Origin: JBHJGS01 sp050331575
GTDB taxonomy: Bacteria; Pseudomonadota; Alphaproteobacteria; Sphingomonadales; Rhodothalassiaceae
DNA length: 51,033 nt
NCBI GenBank assembly: GCA_050331575.1
Contig: JBHJGS010000004.1
Location: forward strand, 1-51,033
Reading direction: 5' to 3'
In this document: piece by piece, positions 1 through 7,626 of the stretch
Numbering within the stretch: position 1 is the first letter of the stretch
Layout: every line of letters starts with the position of its first letter
Notes under the pieces: generated by a model
Database searches by the model: none
What the model saw: the letters and a program-made list of their open reading frames with translations, nothing else
What the model was told of the DNA's origin: nothing
Made by a program: the position numbers and the translations under genes

Positions 1-19
1 AATACCGATCAGGTTCGCC

Positions 20-214
20 TCATTCAAAAACCGCGGCCTCAGCCTGCGATTCCTCATCGCAGGTGCAGTCAACCAAAACCGTATCCGGGCAGACTTCTTC
101 GAACCAGGTATGCAGCTTATGGTTAGCCGGCGCGCAGCAACCCAAACAGCCTCCGGGAAATCCGGGGCGGATCAATCCCTCATCGACAAACTCCCTTCCA
201 GGAGCTTGAATCAC
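20..214 (-). CDS. small cysteine-rich hypothetical protein
   Basis: A 64-residue acidic protein that I do not recognise. It carries six cysteines, including a CLGCC cluster near residue 23 and a later CTC, and its sequence reads as plausible protein rather than a shadow frame. A metal- or redox-active role is possible but only inferred. The start would be GTG, with GGGGTG a few bases upstream as a weak ribosome site; no ATG is available in frame. It is divergent from the membrane protein that begins at 272. No signal peptide or membrane segment is visible. Confidence 0.4.
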   Translation of the reverse strand: MIQAPGREFVDEGLIRPGFPGGCLGCCAPANHKLHTWFEEVCPDTVLVDCTCDEESQAEAAVFE

Positions 215-271
215 AAAATCACCCCGCCGTGAATCCCCTTTATGGGTCCAGTCCCTAAGAAGGTGGATGAC

Positions 272-721
272 ATGGCATTCTTTCGGAAGAGGCCCAAGGT
301 GCTGCTCGCCGGCGCCGTCGCGATCGCCGCCGGCGGTCTGGGCCTTCAGCTCTTGCAGGGCTCCGCCCAGGCCGAACTCCTCGTGCTCGGGCTCGCGGTC
401 CCGCTCGGCATTTTGGTCTCTGCCATCGTCGCCGGCCGGGCCCGCATTATCCTCGCCGGCGTTGTCGTGGCGATTGCTATCCCCTGCGGCATTGTGCCGA
501 TCGAGAGCGCGCTTTTTGGCCCAATCGAGGGCTTCCCTGCCCTGATCCTACTGGCGATCGCCCAGCTGGTTGCGATTGGAAGGGCTGTCGACTGGAGCAG
601 TTGGCATGCGGGAGCAACAACGGTTGACTATCCGCTCCAAGAGGAAGAAAGCGCCAAACGAGTTGGAAGTAGCGCTTACTATGCATATGGTCGGCGCGAA
701 ATCTTTGGCGAAGAGGTCTAA
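272..721 (+). CDS. small hydrophobic membrane protein, unknown function
   Basis: The 149-residue product starts MAFFRKRPKVLL and has three or four hydrophobic stretches in its first 110 residues, followed by a polar tail rich in E, R and Y. I chose the ATG at 272 because AAGGTGG lies just upstream; an in-frame ATG at 242 would add ten polar residues and lacks a comparable site. The family is not recognised. The number of membrane segments near an M15 peptidase makes a holin-like role conceivable, but the protein is on the opposite strand to the peptidase and nothing else supports that idea. Confidence 0.5.
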   Translation: MAFFRKRPKVLLAGAVAIAAGGLGLQLLQGSAQAELLVLGLAVPLGILVSAIVAGRARIILAGVVVAIAIPCGIVPIESALFGPIEGFPALILLAIAQLVAIGRAVDWSSWHAGATTVDYPLQEEESAKRVGSSAYYAYGRREIFGEEV

Positions 722-733
722 CGCCCGAGCTCT

Positions 734-1171
734 TCACCGCTTTTCTGGTAACGGAGCATCACCAGGCCGCTCGTAATCGCCTTGTCCAAGGGTGCTTCTG
801 GTTCGGTCCCAGAAGCCCATCCCCCTGCGATCGGCAGCCTCCTGTTCACGATTATCGTTCATCTGATCCGTTATCCGCGAGCTATCGAACCGCCGCTGAG
901 CACTGTCCACAGTCCAGTCATAATGCACACCGACCTCGTCTCGGAACATTTCCGACCAACGGTCATAGAAGAAGTTCCGGCGTTCCTCGTCCGTCAGACT
1001 CTGCTGTTCACCCGCCTCCCTTTTCGCGTGAAGCCTCGTGCTCCAATAGAGTTCGCGCATCCGCACATTATGAACGTTGGCGCTATCCTGCGAATTCCGA
1101 AGATAGCTCCAAGTCGTTTCGGCTGACGCCCCACCCGATAGCGTGCCACCGACTTGACCCCATTTGCCCAT
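734..1171 (-). CDS. hypothetical protein; may be the C-terminal part of a frameshifted product
   Basis: A 145-residue hydrophilic protein with a glycine-rich start (MGKWGQVGGTLSGG) and a charged body rich in D, E and R, with no membrane segment or motif I recognise. Its frame stays open upstream of the ATG through the G-runs, and it lies in the -1 frame relative to the ORF starting at 1353. The two frames meet at a G GGG GGA heptamer (1186-1192). It could be translated alone from ATG 1171, with a G-rich stretch upstream as ribosome site, or as the tail of a fusion of about 200 residues. Confidence 0.5.
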   Translation of the reverse strand: MGKWGQVGGTLSGGASAETTWSYLRNSQDSANVHNVRMRELYWSTRLHAKREAGEQQSLTDEERRNFFYDRWSEMFRDEVGVHYDWTVDSAQRRFDSSRITDQMNDNREQEAADRRGMGFWDRTRSTLGQGDYERPGDAPLPEKR

Positions 1172-1353
1172 GCTGCGACCCCCAATCCCCCCGTTTTCAC
1201 CGCCCGGACCAGGGCTCGTCTTGTCTGTATGGTGATTTGTGCTGCCTTAAACGCAGGAATGGCGGCCAAGACTGCGGCAAGCGCTCGCGATGCCTCCAGC
1301 TTCCTCTCGATCCGCCGAGCCTCGCGGTAAAGGGTCGAAAGGTGGCGATCCAT
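994..1353 (-). CDS. hypothetical protein; N-terminal part overlaps the 734-1171 gene
   Basis: The first ~55 residues (MDRHLSTLYREARRIERKLE onward) form a charged helix followed by an Ala-rich segment and look like genuine protein. From about residue 60 the reading is the out-of-frame shadow of the 734-1171 gene. Conventional translation gives 119 residues; a -1 shift at 1186-1192 would instead join it to the downstream protein. AGGA lies about ten bases before the ATG. An in-frame TAA a little further upstream (about 1435) rules out a longer start. Either two overlapping genes, a programmed frameshift or a simple one-base deletion could explain the arrangement. Confidence 0.4.
   Translation of the reverse strand: MDRHLSTLYREARRIERKLEASRALAAVLAAIPAFKAAQITIQTRRALVRAVKTGGLGVAAWANGVKSVARYRVGRQPKRLGAIFGIRRIAPTFIMCGCANSIGARGFTRKGRRVNSRV
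1186..1192 (-). other. candidate -1 frameshift heptamer G GGG GGA
   Basis: On the minus strand the zero frame reads ACG GGG GGA TTG, so the heptamer G GGG GGA sits exactly in the X XXY YYZ phase needed for -1 slippage. The -1 frame is open from here through the whole 734-1171 gene. The same run of six G is also the classic place for an indel or sequencing error, so the signal is ambiguous. Confidence 0.35.
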
Positions 1354-1506
1354 ATCGCCGGTGTCCTGCCGAATAGCAAGACACTCTGTCCCGCGACCGT
1401 TGTCTCCATCATCCAGTTTGGATCTTTAATTACCGGGTTGATAGAGGGCGTGAAAAATAGCACCAATTATGTTCATTCTGTCACAGATGTCCGCTCACCG
1501 GGCTTG

Positions 1507-1974
1507 CTACGCCAGCAAGCCCTGCAGATAGGCGCCGCCGGTATAGGTCAGCGCCATGCGCCGCGGCGTCGGTTCGACATAGGAGACATGCACCCAGCCG
1601 GATTTCGGTTCGCCGCGGCTGTAGCATTCCAGGATCAGCTGGTCGTAGGGGCAGTGGGCCTTGATCCATTCGGCCAGGGCATGGTTGCTGATCTCGCTGG
1701 ACAGCGCCTCGATATCGGCCGCCTCGCCGCGGCAATGCTGGGACTGGGCCGAGCCGCCGATGGCCGCGTTCAGGGCTTCGCAGCGGAAGCCGGAGGTGAC
1801 GATGATCGGCCCCAGCGCCTCGCGCGCCGGCTGCAACACCGCCGCGCACAGCCGCCGCAACGCGTCCACCGCCTCAGCCGGCGGCCGATTGTCGATGCCC
1901 TTGCGCGCTGCGGTCTGGCTCTTGACGAATTCCCGCAAGGTGAAATTGGCACTCAGCCGCTCGTCCAGATCCAT
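1507..1974 (-). CDS. M15-family peptidase (D-Ala-D-Ala carboxypeptidase / endolysin type)
   Basis: A 155-residue protein of the Peptidase_M15_3 type, enzymes that cleave peptidoglycan peptides and often serve as phage or tail-associated lysins. Visible signatures are TSGFRC, the zinc-binding segment SQHCRGEAADIE (His and Asp ligands) and a C-terminal GWVHVSY carrying the third ligand. The start at 1974 (MDLDERLSANFTLREF) is preceded by GGAGGGCGTAGG. There is no signal peptide, as expected of a phage-type enzyme that needs a holin or tail for access. It lies upstream of two orphan genes on the same strand, with about 150 bases between that hold no convincing gene. Confidence 0.85.
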   Translation of the reverse strand: MDLDERLSANFTLREFVKSQTAARKGIDNRPPAEAVDALRRLCAAVLQPAREALGPIIVTSGFRCEALNAAIGGSAQSQHCRGEAADIEALSSEISNHALAEWIKAHCPYDQLILECYSRGEPKSGWVHVSYVEPTPRRMALTYTGGAYLQGLLA

Positions 1975-2211
1975 CCTACGCCCTCCAGCTTTGTCGTTCC
2001 TGTGAAAATAACCAAATAGGCACATCGCGTCAAGAGATCATAATCTTTTGGCAAGGTGCGAGGGTGGCCGGCCGGGTGCGGGGCGCCATATCGGCGTTTA
2101 CGCTAAAGGACTGGCGGACGATACTGCGCGCGGCCGCCCGGCGTTGGGCGCGTAGCACTCTGCGGACCGGGCGTGCGCGCGCCCAAGTCCTGAACGGATC
2201 GGAGGGGATGG

Positions 2212-3213
2212 ATGAAGATTGCACTGTTCGAGGTTGAGCGCTGGGAGGCGGAGAGCTTTCAGGCGCTGGGGCAGGACCATGAACTGGTCTACGAGCAGTC
2301 CGTGCTCACCGAAGAGTTGGCCGAGCGCCATGGAGATGCCGAAATCCTGTCGCCGTTCATCTATTCCCAGCTGCGTCGGCCGCTGCTTCAGCGCCTGCCG
2401 AAGCTGAAGCTGATCGCCACGCGCTCTACCGGTTACGACCATATCGACACCGCCTATTGCGCCGAGCATGGCATCAAGGTCGCCAATGTGCCGACCTATG
2501 GTGAGAATACCGTGGCGGAACATGTGTTCGCGCTGCTGCTGGCGATCTCGCACCATATGGTCGAGGCGGTCGACCGCACCCGGCGCGGCGATTTCAGCCA
2601 GGCCGGGCTGCAGGGCTTCGATCTGGAGGGCAAGACCATCGGCGTGATCGGCACCGGCGGCATCGGCAGCCACACCTGCCGCATCGCCCGCGGCTTTGCC
2701 ATGCAGGTGCTGGCCTTCGATGTCGCGCCGGACCAGAGCCTGACCGAGCAGCTGGGCGTGACCTATGTGCCGCTGGAGGAGCTGCTGGCCCGCTCCGACA
2801 TCGTCACCCTGCACGTGCCGGCCAATCCGCGCACCCGCCATCTGCTGGGACGCGAGCAGTTCGCGCAGATGAAGCATGGTGCGGTGCTGATCAACACCGC
2901 CCGCGGCGATGTGGTCGATGTCCGCGCGCTTCTGGAGGCGCTGAAGGACGGCAAAGTGCGCGCGGCCGGCCTGGACGTGTTGCCGGAAGAACCCACCGTG
3001 CGGGAAGAAGCGGAACTGCTGCGCTCCGCCTTCCAGAAGGAACATGATCTGGAGACCCTGCTGGCCGACCATATCCTGTTGCGCCTGCGCAATGTGATCA
3101 TCACCCCGCACAGCGCGTTTAACACGCGCGAGGCTGTGGAACGCATCCTGCAGACGACGCGGGAGAATATCGAGGCGTTCCTGGCCGGCGCGCCGGTCAA
3201 TCTGGTCGGCTGA
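2212..3213 (+). CDS. D-isomer-specific 2-hydroxyacid dehydrogenase (D-lactate dehydrogenase-like)
   Basis: A cytoplasmic NAD-dependent oxidoreductase of 333 residues, probably reducing pyruvate or a related 2-oxoacid to the D-hydroxyacid. The Rossmann fold shows GVIGTGGIGSHTCR with an acidic residue (AFD) at the end of beta-2, fitting NAD rather than NADP. Catalytic residues are visible as Arg in NTARGDVVD, Glu in LDVLPEEP and His in ITPHSAFNTREA. The segment LLADHILLRLRNVIITPH is characteristic of the D-lactate dehydrogenase branch. GGAGGGG precedes the ATG. It stands alone, with minus-strand genes on both sides. The exact substrate cannot be read from the sequence. Confidence 0.9.
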   Translation: MKIALFEVERWEAESFQALGQDHELVYEQSVLTEELAERHGDAEILSPFIYSQLRRPLLQRLPKLKLIATRSTGYDHIDTAYCAEHGIKVANVPTYGENTVAEHVFALLLAISHHMVEAVDRTRRGDFSQAGLQGFDLEGKTIGVIGTGGIGSHTCRIARGFAMQVLAFDVAPDQSLTEQLGVTYVPLEELLARSDIVTLHVPANPRTRHLLGREQFAQMKHGAVLINTARGDVVDVRALLEALKDGKVRAAGLDVLPEEPTVREEAELLRSAFQKEHDLETLLADHILLRLRNVIITPHSAFNTREAVERILQTTRENIEAFLAGAPVNLVG

Positions 3214-3307
3214 GGCGGCCGCCCCAGCCCAGGATCCGCCCCTCGCCGTCACCAACAAAAGAAGTCCCGTCCTCGACCCGCCGGATAAGGGGCGTCGCAT
3301 CGGCCAT
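3197..3307 (-). CDS. possible small ORF (36 aa), doubtful
   Basis: A 36-codon ORF (MADATPLIRRVEDG at the start) that fills the gap between the convergent dehydrogenase and GST genes and overlaps the dehydrogenase end by 17 bases. It lies in the same frame as the GST gene and continues openly from the GST stop codon, so it may be a remnant of a once longer coding region rather than a gene. No good ribosome site is seen, and no family is recognised. Confidence 0.2.
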   Translation of the reverse strand: MADATPLIRRVEDGTSFVGDGEGRILGWGGRLSRPD

Positions 3308-3364
3308 CACTGCCAGGCGATGGGTCAGCGCCGGCCTGCCGGCCTGGTCTCGACCATGTCCGGC

Positions 3365-3949
3365 TCAGTCATGAAACAGGCCTCCTGCCGCCTGAACGCG
3401 CTCAAGCCACGCCAGGACCGCCGGATGCTCGGCCAGGTCGAAACCGGCATCGCCGGCAAGCCGGGTATAGGCGGCCAAGCTGATATCAGCCAGGCTCAGC
3501 GCGCCGCCAACGAAGAACGGCCGCTGGCTGAGTTCCGCGTTCATCAGCGCCAAGGCGGCAGCCCCGCGTTGCATCCGCCCGGGATCCGGATCCTGGCCCA
3601 GATAGAGCTTTTGAAACCGTGCCGTGGCGACAAAGGGTTCGTGGGAATATTGCTCCCAGAACAGCCATTGCATCATTTGCGCGCGCTGGAAGGCATCTTT
3701 GGGGATCAGCGCAGAGCCTTCGGCCAGAAACAGCAGGATGGCGTTGGACTGGGCCAGGCTGCGGCCATCGGCCAGCACGATCATCGGCACCTGGCCCGCC
3801 GGATTATGGGCCAGGAAGCGGTCAGTGCGGCTTTCGCCGTTGAGGATATCCACCTCGACCCAGTCATGCTGCACTGCCAACACGCGGCAAACCACCGCCA
3901 CCTTGTGGCAATTGCCGCTGCGCCTGTCGCCATACACAGTAATCGCCAT
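3365..3949 (-). CDS. glutathione S-transferase family protein
   Basis: A cytosolic protein of 194 residues with an N-terminal thioredoxin-like domain (MAITVYGDRRSGNCHKV) that includes the cis-proline segment AGQVPMIVLADG and the glutathione gamma-glutamyl contact LAQSNAILLFLA, followed by an all-helical C-terminal domain with LSLADISLAAYTR. This layout is standard for bacterial GSTs that conjugate or reduce electrophiles. I chose the internal ATG at 3949 over an ORF start at 4039 because the extra 30 residues are unlike GST N-termini and would overlap the upstream gene. It follows the metallo-beta-lactamase-fold gene by about 50 bases and may be co-transcribed with it. Confidence 0.85.
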   Translation of the reverse strand: MAITVYGDRRSGNCHKVAVVCRVLAVQHDWVEVDILNGESRTDRFLAHNPAGQVPMIVLADGRSLAQSNAILLFLAEGSALIPKDAFQRAQMMQWLFWEQYSHEPFVATARFQKLYLGQDPDPGRMQRGAAALALMNAELSQRPFFVGGALSLADISLAAYTRLAGDAGFDLAEHPAVLAWLERVQAAGGLFHD

Positions 3950-4001
3950 GGGCTGCCCGATCCGATGTTTAAGACCTCTGTCGCGGTGGGTGCGCGCGCC
4001 C

Positions 4002-5555
4002 TTAATGCCGGCCGCGGCCAAAGGCGGCAAGGATGTCACGCGCCGGAACCGGCGTCAGGTCGTGCATGGACAAAACGGTCCAGTCTTCAAGATCAAACTC
4101 CGACAGCCAGGTCGCGAACGCAAGATTGCTGCGAACTTCTTCGTCGGTTTGCGGGTTGGGGCGATAAAGATCGGTTTGGAACACCAGTTCCTCCTCAGGA
4201 AGCAGCGCCACCAGCATGCCGACGGCATGGCGCACCGGCCGATAGCTCATAACCAATAGGCCGCGGTCCTCACCATCCAGCCCGATCTTGCCCTGGACCA
4301 GCAAGGTGGCCGGTTTCACCGGTCGGGTTCGGCGCACCCGGCTCTGACGGGGGTCCTCATCTGCGTCGTCGCCAAGCTCGGCCTCACAGCATGCGGCCAT
4401 TTCCTTCGCCGCGGTGTCGACGACGATTTCGCTGTCGGGGCTGATGACCAGCGTGGGATAGCTGCGGAAATAGGCGCTGACGCCGCCGGCGCTATCGCCA
4501 TGCCAGTGGGTCAGGAGCACGAACTTCACCGGCTTGCCGGGCAGCCGGCGCTCAACCAAGCTGAGCAACTGGGCGGCCGGCTTGTCGGCGGGCGCGGTGG
4601 ACGGTGGCAGGGCATGCAGATCCTGCTCGGTCGCCGGCGCGTCGACAATGCCGACAAAGTCGCCGAAATCGACGATCAGCGGATGATAGCCGCGGCGAAT
4701 GCCTTCAGCCTGCCAGATGCCCTCATTCACGCGGCTGAGCGTGGGCTCCGCGGCGGCCGGCTCCAGGCCCTTATCAGCCTCAGTGAAGCCGACGGGCAGG
4801 GCGAAATCCAGATCGCTCAGGCCGGTGCGCACGGTCTGATACCGCACTTCCTTCAAAAAGCGCTGGCCGCGCTGAACGCTGAGGTTGCGCGGCAATTTAA
4901 TCCCTGGCGCCACGTCCGTCCAATCGCCCCAGCGCCAGCGAAACCGGGTCGGCCCCAGGAAGGGCATCGGAACATCCATCTCCGCCCAGAATAAGGCGCC
5001 GTAGCTGTCATCAAAGGCCAGGCGGACCGGTGCGCCGTCGCGAAGCTGTGCGCGGACCACGGTCAGACCGCTCACCACTTTGTCGATGCGCAATTGCTCC
5101 GGGCGCTCCAGCGCCTCTGCAAGCAGCACTTGCGGGATCAGCCGCCGGTAGGGCGCGGCAGCCCCAGGCGCGATGGGCTGCCATTGCGCGGTGCGGCGAT
5201 GCAGGTCGAGCCGACGCATGCGGTCCCTGGTGAACAGCAATTCCTCCGCGCGCAAGGCATCCGGAGCGGCTTGACCATAAAAGAGCATCATCACCCGGTC
5301 TTCGGCCGGGTCGAACAGCAGGCGTTCGCGCCAGGCCACTTCCTCATCGACACCGGGCTTGACCCCCTGAAGGGCGGCAGACAAGTCAAAGCGGCCTTCA
5401 CCCTCCAACAACACCCCACCCAGATCGTCAAGGTCATCAACTGTGCCGATCAGGTCGAGGGCGCGTTCCAGGATCGGTCGGGCGCCGTCGTCCTCAGCGG
5501 CGGCGTCGCGCGAGTAAAGGACGAGCAGGCAGACAAGCAAACACACAAGGCGCAT
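4002..5555 (-). CDS. exported metallo-beta-lactamase-fold protein
   Basis: A 517-residue protein with an N-terminal signal peptide (MRLVCLLVCLLVLYSRDAAA, cleavage after AAA likely), so it should act in the periplasm. The N-terminal half is an unassigned beta-rich region. The C-terminal half holds a metallo-beta-lactamase fold with VDFGDFVGIVDAP and the metal motif THWHGDSAGG, then RHAVG, FQTDLY and a late SMHD. The canonical HxHxDH has Ser in place of the last His, so one metal site may be altered. The start at 5555 removes 31 residues of implausible leader. The substrate is unknown; hydrolases of the SoxH/quinoprotein-relay type are one possibility. Confidence 0.75.
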   Translation of the reverse strand: MRLVCLLVCLLVLYSRDAAAEDDGARPILERALDLIGTVDDLDDLGGVLLEGEGRFDLSAALQGVKPGVDEEVAWRERLLFDPAEDRVMMLFYGQAAPDALRAEELLFTRDRMRRLDLHRRTAQWQPIAPGAAAPYRRLIPQVLLAEALERPEQLRIDKVVSGLTVVRAQLRDGAPVRLAFDDSYGALFWAEMDVPMPFLGPTRFRWRWGDWTDVAPGIKLPRNLSVQRGQRFLKEVRYQTVRTGLSDLDFALPVGFTEADKGLEPAAAEPTLSRVNEGIWQAEGIRRGYHPLIVDFGDFVGIVDAPATEQDLHALPPSTAPADKPAAQLLSLVERRLPGKPVKFVLLTHWHGDSAGGVSAYFRSYPTLVISPDSEIVVDTAAKEMAACCEAELGDDADEDPRQSRVRRTRPVKPATLLVQGKIGLDGEDRGLLVMSYRPVRHAVGMLVALLPEEELVFQTDLYRPNPQTDEEVRSNLAFATWLSEFDLEDWTVLSMHDLTPVPARDILAAFGRGRH

Positions 5556-5664
5556 AATCAGGATAGACTTTCCCAGACGGTCGGATTGCTCACAGCCATG
5601 AGCCATCGCGGACGCGTCTGTCATCCCCGCAGGCGACGAACCGGCCAAGGCGCGCGATCAGATG

Positions 5665-6021
5665 CTATTCAGCCGCTGCCAGATCCTGCCGCGACACCCC
5701 GGCCTCGGCCAGCTTGGCGGACAGGCCACCGGTCAGCCACAGCCAGGTCATGTAATAGTCGGAGATCAGCGACCACAGCGGATAGCGGAACGTCGCCGGG
5801 GTGTTCCGCTCGATAAAGGCATGCGACACCCAGGCTGGGCCATAGCCGGCCACCGGCATCAGCAGCGCCACCCACCAGGGTCCAACCAGCAGGCCCCAGG
5901 CCAGCGCGGTTAGCGAGGCAAAGGCGCCCAGATAATGCCAGTATCGCGTGCCAGGCTTGGCATGCTCGCCCAGATAGAACAGGAAAAACGCCGGGTAGGT
6001 CTGAATGCGGTCCTGGGCCAT
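5665..6021 (-). CDS. DUF962 / Mpo1-like membrane protein
   Basis: A 118-residue integral membrane protein. The conserved segments of DUF962 are seen: FFLFYLGEHAKPGTRYWHYLG at the start (two His), then VAGYGPAWVSHAFIERNTPA and FRYPLWSLISDYYMTW. Yeast Mpo1 of this family is an iron-dependent dioxygenase in fatty-acid alpha-oxidation; whether bacterial members share this is inference. The start at 6021 is set by GGAGACATCTC just upstream, with MAQDRIQTY as N-terminus. It lies between the exported metallo-beta-lactamase-fold gene and yacG on the same strand. Confidence 0.85.
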   Translation of the reverse strand: MAQDRIQTYPAFFLFYLGEHAKPGTRYWHYLGAFASLTALAWGLLVGPWWVALLMPVAGYGPAWVSHAFIERNTPATFRYPLWSLISDYYMTWLWLTGGLSAKLAEAGVSRQDLAAAE

Positions 6022-6107
6022 GAGATGTCTCCGATCAGGGATGGCGCGCACGCCTGTCAGTCGCTTGATGGGAATCTAACGGCACGGCGGGTGGCTTGGC
6101 AATCGGC

Positions 6108-6275
6108 TCAGCCCTCATCGTCGTTGCCGGGCTCCGCCATCGACGCAGGCTCGCCCGGCACGGCATAGGCGCCGCTGAACCAGCGCTGCAAATCGATATC
6201 GGCACAGCGCTTGGAACAGAAGGGGCGATAGGCATCCACGGACGGCTTGGTGCAGATCGGGCAGGTCTTGGCCAT
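6108..6275 (-). CDS. yacG: DNA gyrase inhibitor YacG (zinc protein)
   Basis: A 55-residue zinc protein. CPIC near the N-terminus and CSKRC about 18 residues later make the four-cysteine site, followed by the conserved DLQRWFSGAYAVPGEP. In E. coli YacG binds GyrB and inhibits gyrase. The start MAKTCPIC at 6275 lies just after the end of the RNase E/G gene (6280), consistent with co-transcription in the infA-maf-RNase-yacG order common in alphaproteobacteria. A longer start at 6302 would overlap the upstream gene and adds only basic residues. Confidence 0.93.
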   Translation of the reverse strand: MAKTCPICTKPSVDAYRPFCSKRCADIDLQRWFSGAYAVPGEPASMAEPGNDDEG

Positions 6276-6279
6276 GGCT

Positions 6280-7626
6280 CTAGTGCGTCTCCACATGCGC
6301 AAGGGGGCCGGTGCTCAGGCACACTGAACGGCCGGCCGCGTCTGACAGTTCGGTCACGAGATCCTCGTGCGCGCGCAGCACCGCGATCACCGGTTCGGCG
6401 TCGGTCAAAACCAGCGTGCCCGGGCGCGGATCGGTGGCAGCGTGGCGCTGGGCCCGGCGCAGCAGGGCCAGCGCGCGGCTGAGCGGGCTCAGCTCGGCCC
6501 GCCATGGTGTCAGCAAGGTGTCGCGCAGGCTGGGCCCGCGGCGTGCGCGGTTGACAATGACCAACCCGGCCGCACGCACCTGGTGGCGCTTGGGACGTCG
6601 CGGATCGCGCGCCAAGCTTTGGTCCAGCCGCTGCAGCACCCGGTCCCAATCCGCCAGCGCCTTCAGGTCGACAAAGTCAACAAAGATCTGGCCGGCCAGA
6701 TCCTGCAAGCGGATCTGATGGGCGGCTGCGTGCGCGGCTTCCAGATTGAGCGCCAGCCGATTGCTTTGCAGGCTGATGCCATCCAAAGCATGCTGATCGA
6801 CATCGATGACAGCGCCGCCGCGGGTCTGGTCCACGCCCAAAGATCCGCCGCCGGGCAGATCCAGTGCCGGGGCCAATGCCCGTTCGATCGCCTCCTCCAC
6901 GCCGAACGCCTCGAACATCGGCTCCGGTCCCGTCCAATGCTCCGTGTCCAGTCCGTCCAATGCCAACGTCGCGTGCAGGCCGTGCGCCCGGCGCAGATCT
7001 GCCCGGCGATCGGCCAGAATGCGGCTGACCCTCGCCGTGGCAAAATCGGTCAGGGCCAGTTGCACCGGGTCCGGCGCGTCCAGCAGCAGCGCGGGCGGGC
7101 CGGAGTCGGCCTTCAGCGCCGACACGGTCTGAACCAGAGCGGCAGCCTCGGTGCGCACCGCCTCGATCGGCAGTGTCAGCGCGGCGGGCTTCACGGTTAG
7201 ACGACCATGCTCGGCGATGCCGGTCAGCGCCTTGATCAGGCTCGCCCCATCGCCGACGAAGCCCGCGTCCAGCCCGACCCGGCGGCCCGGCTCGGCCACC
7301 ACCGCGCGGCCGACCAGCGCCAGCCGCTTGCGCGCGATCGGGCGCTTGGCCGCGTCGGTTGCGGCTGGCAATGCGGAGATCTGGACCGTGATCAGCGCGC
7401 CTTCCTCCGGCGCCTTGTCGCGCACCGGCAGCACGGCCTCCAGCCCCGCGCCCAGATCCAGGAAGGCAAAGCCCTTGCCCAAGGCGCGCACCCGCGCGCG
7501 AAATACGGCGCCCGGGCGCACCGGCCCGGTGTCGCGCAGATGCGCCAGCTGCACCGGCCGGCCGTCCTCGATCAGCGCCAGGCGGGTTTCGCCGATCGAC
7601 CGGCTGATCAGCACCGTGTCACTCAC
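6280..7626 (-). CDS. RNase E/G-family protein, short form
   Basis: A 448-residue relative of ribonucleases E and G. An S1-like domain occupies about residues 35-110 (GAVFRARVRALGKGFAFLDL), and the nuclease core includes VIDVDQHALDG, NLEAAHAAAHQIRLQDLAGQ and IFVDFVDL, which hold the two metal-binding Asp positions; the Asn between them in RNase E is Asp here. The protein ends without the CPxCxG zinc-link motif that joins RNase E/G subunits, and it has only one cysteine. It overlaps maf by four bases (ATGA) and precedes yacG by four. A role in RNA processing is likely; it may be distinct from the full-length RNase E expected elsewhere. Confidence 0.85.
   Translation of the reverse strand: MSDTVLISRSIGETRLALIEDGRPVQLAHLRDTGPVRPGAVFRARVRALGKGFAFLDLGAGLEAVLPVRDKAPEEGALITVQISALPAATDAAKRPIARKRLALVGRAVVAEPGRRVGLDAGFVGDGASLIKALTGIAEHGRLTVKPAALTLPIEAVRTEAAALVQTVSALKADSGPPALLLDAPDPVQLALTDFATARVSRILADRRADLRRAHGLHATLALDGLDTEHWTGPEPMFEAFGVEEAIERALAPALDLPGGGSLGVDQTRGGAVIDVDQHALDGISLQSNRLALNLEAAHAAAHQIRLQDLAGQIFVDFVDLKALADWDRVLQRLDQSLARDPRRPKRHQVRAAGLVIVNRARRGPSLRDTLLTPWRAELSPLSRALALLRRAQRHAATDPRPGTLVLTDAEPVIAVLRAHEDLVTELSDAAGRSVCLSTGPLAHVETH

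Noticed and set aside
1197..1466. Minus-strand ORF of 89 codons starting at TTG
   Set aside because: It overlaps the better-looking 994-1353 frame, has a TTG start without ribosome site, and reads as Arg/Ser/Trp-rich shadow sequence.
2098..3300. 400-codon minus-strand ORF antisense to the dehydrogenase
   Set aside because: It mirrors the codons of a clear dehydrogenase gene; long antisense frames are frequent in high-GC DNA and the sequence is Gln/His/Ala-rich.
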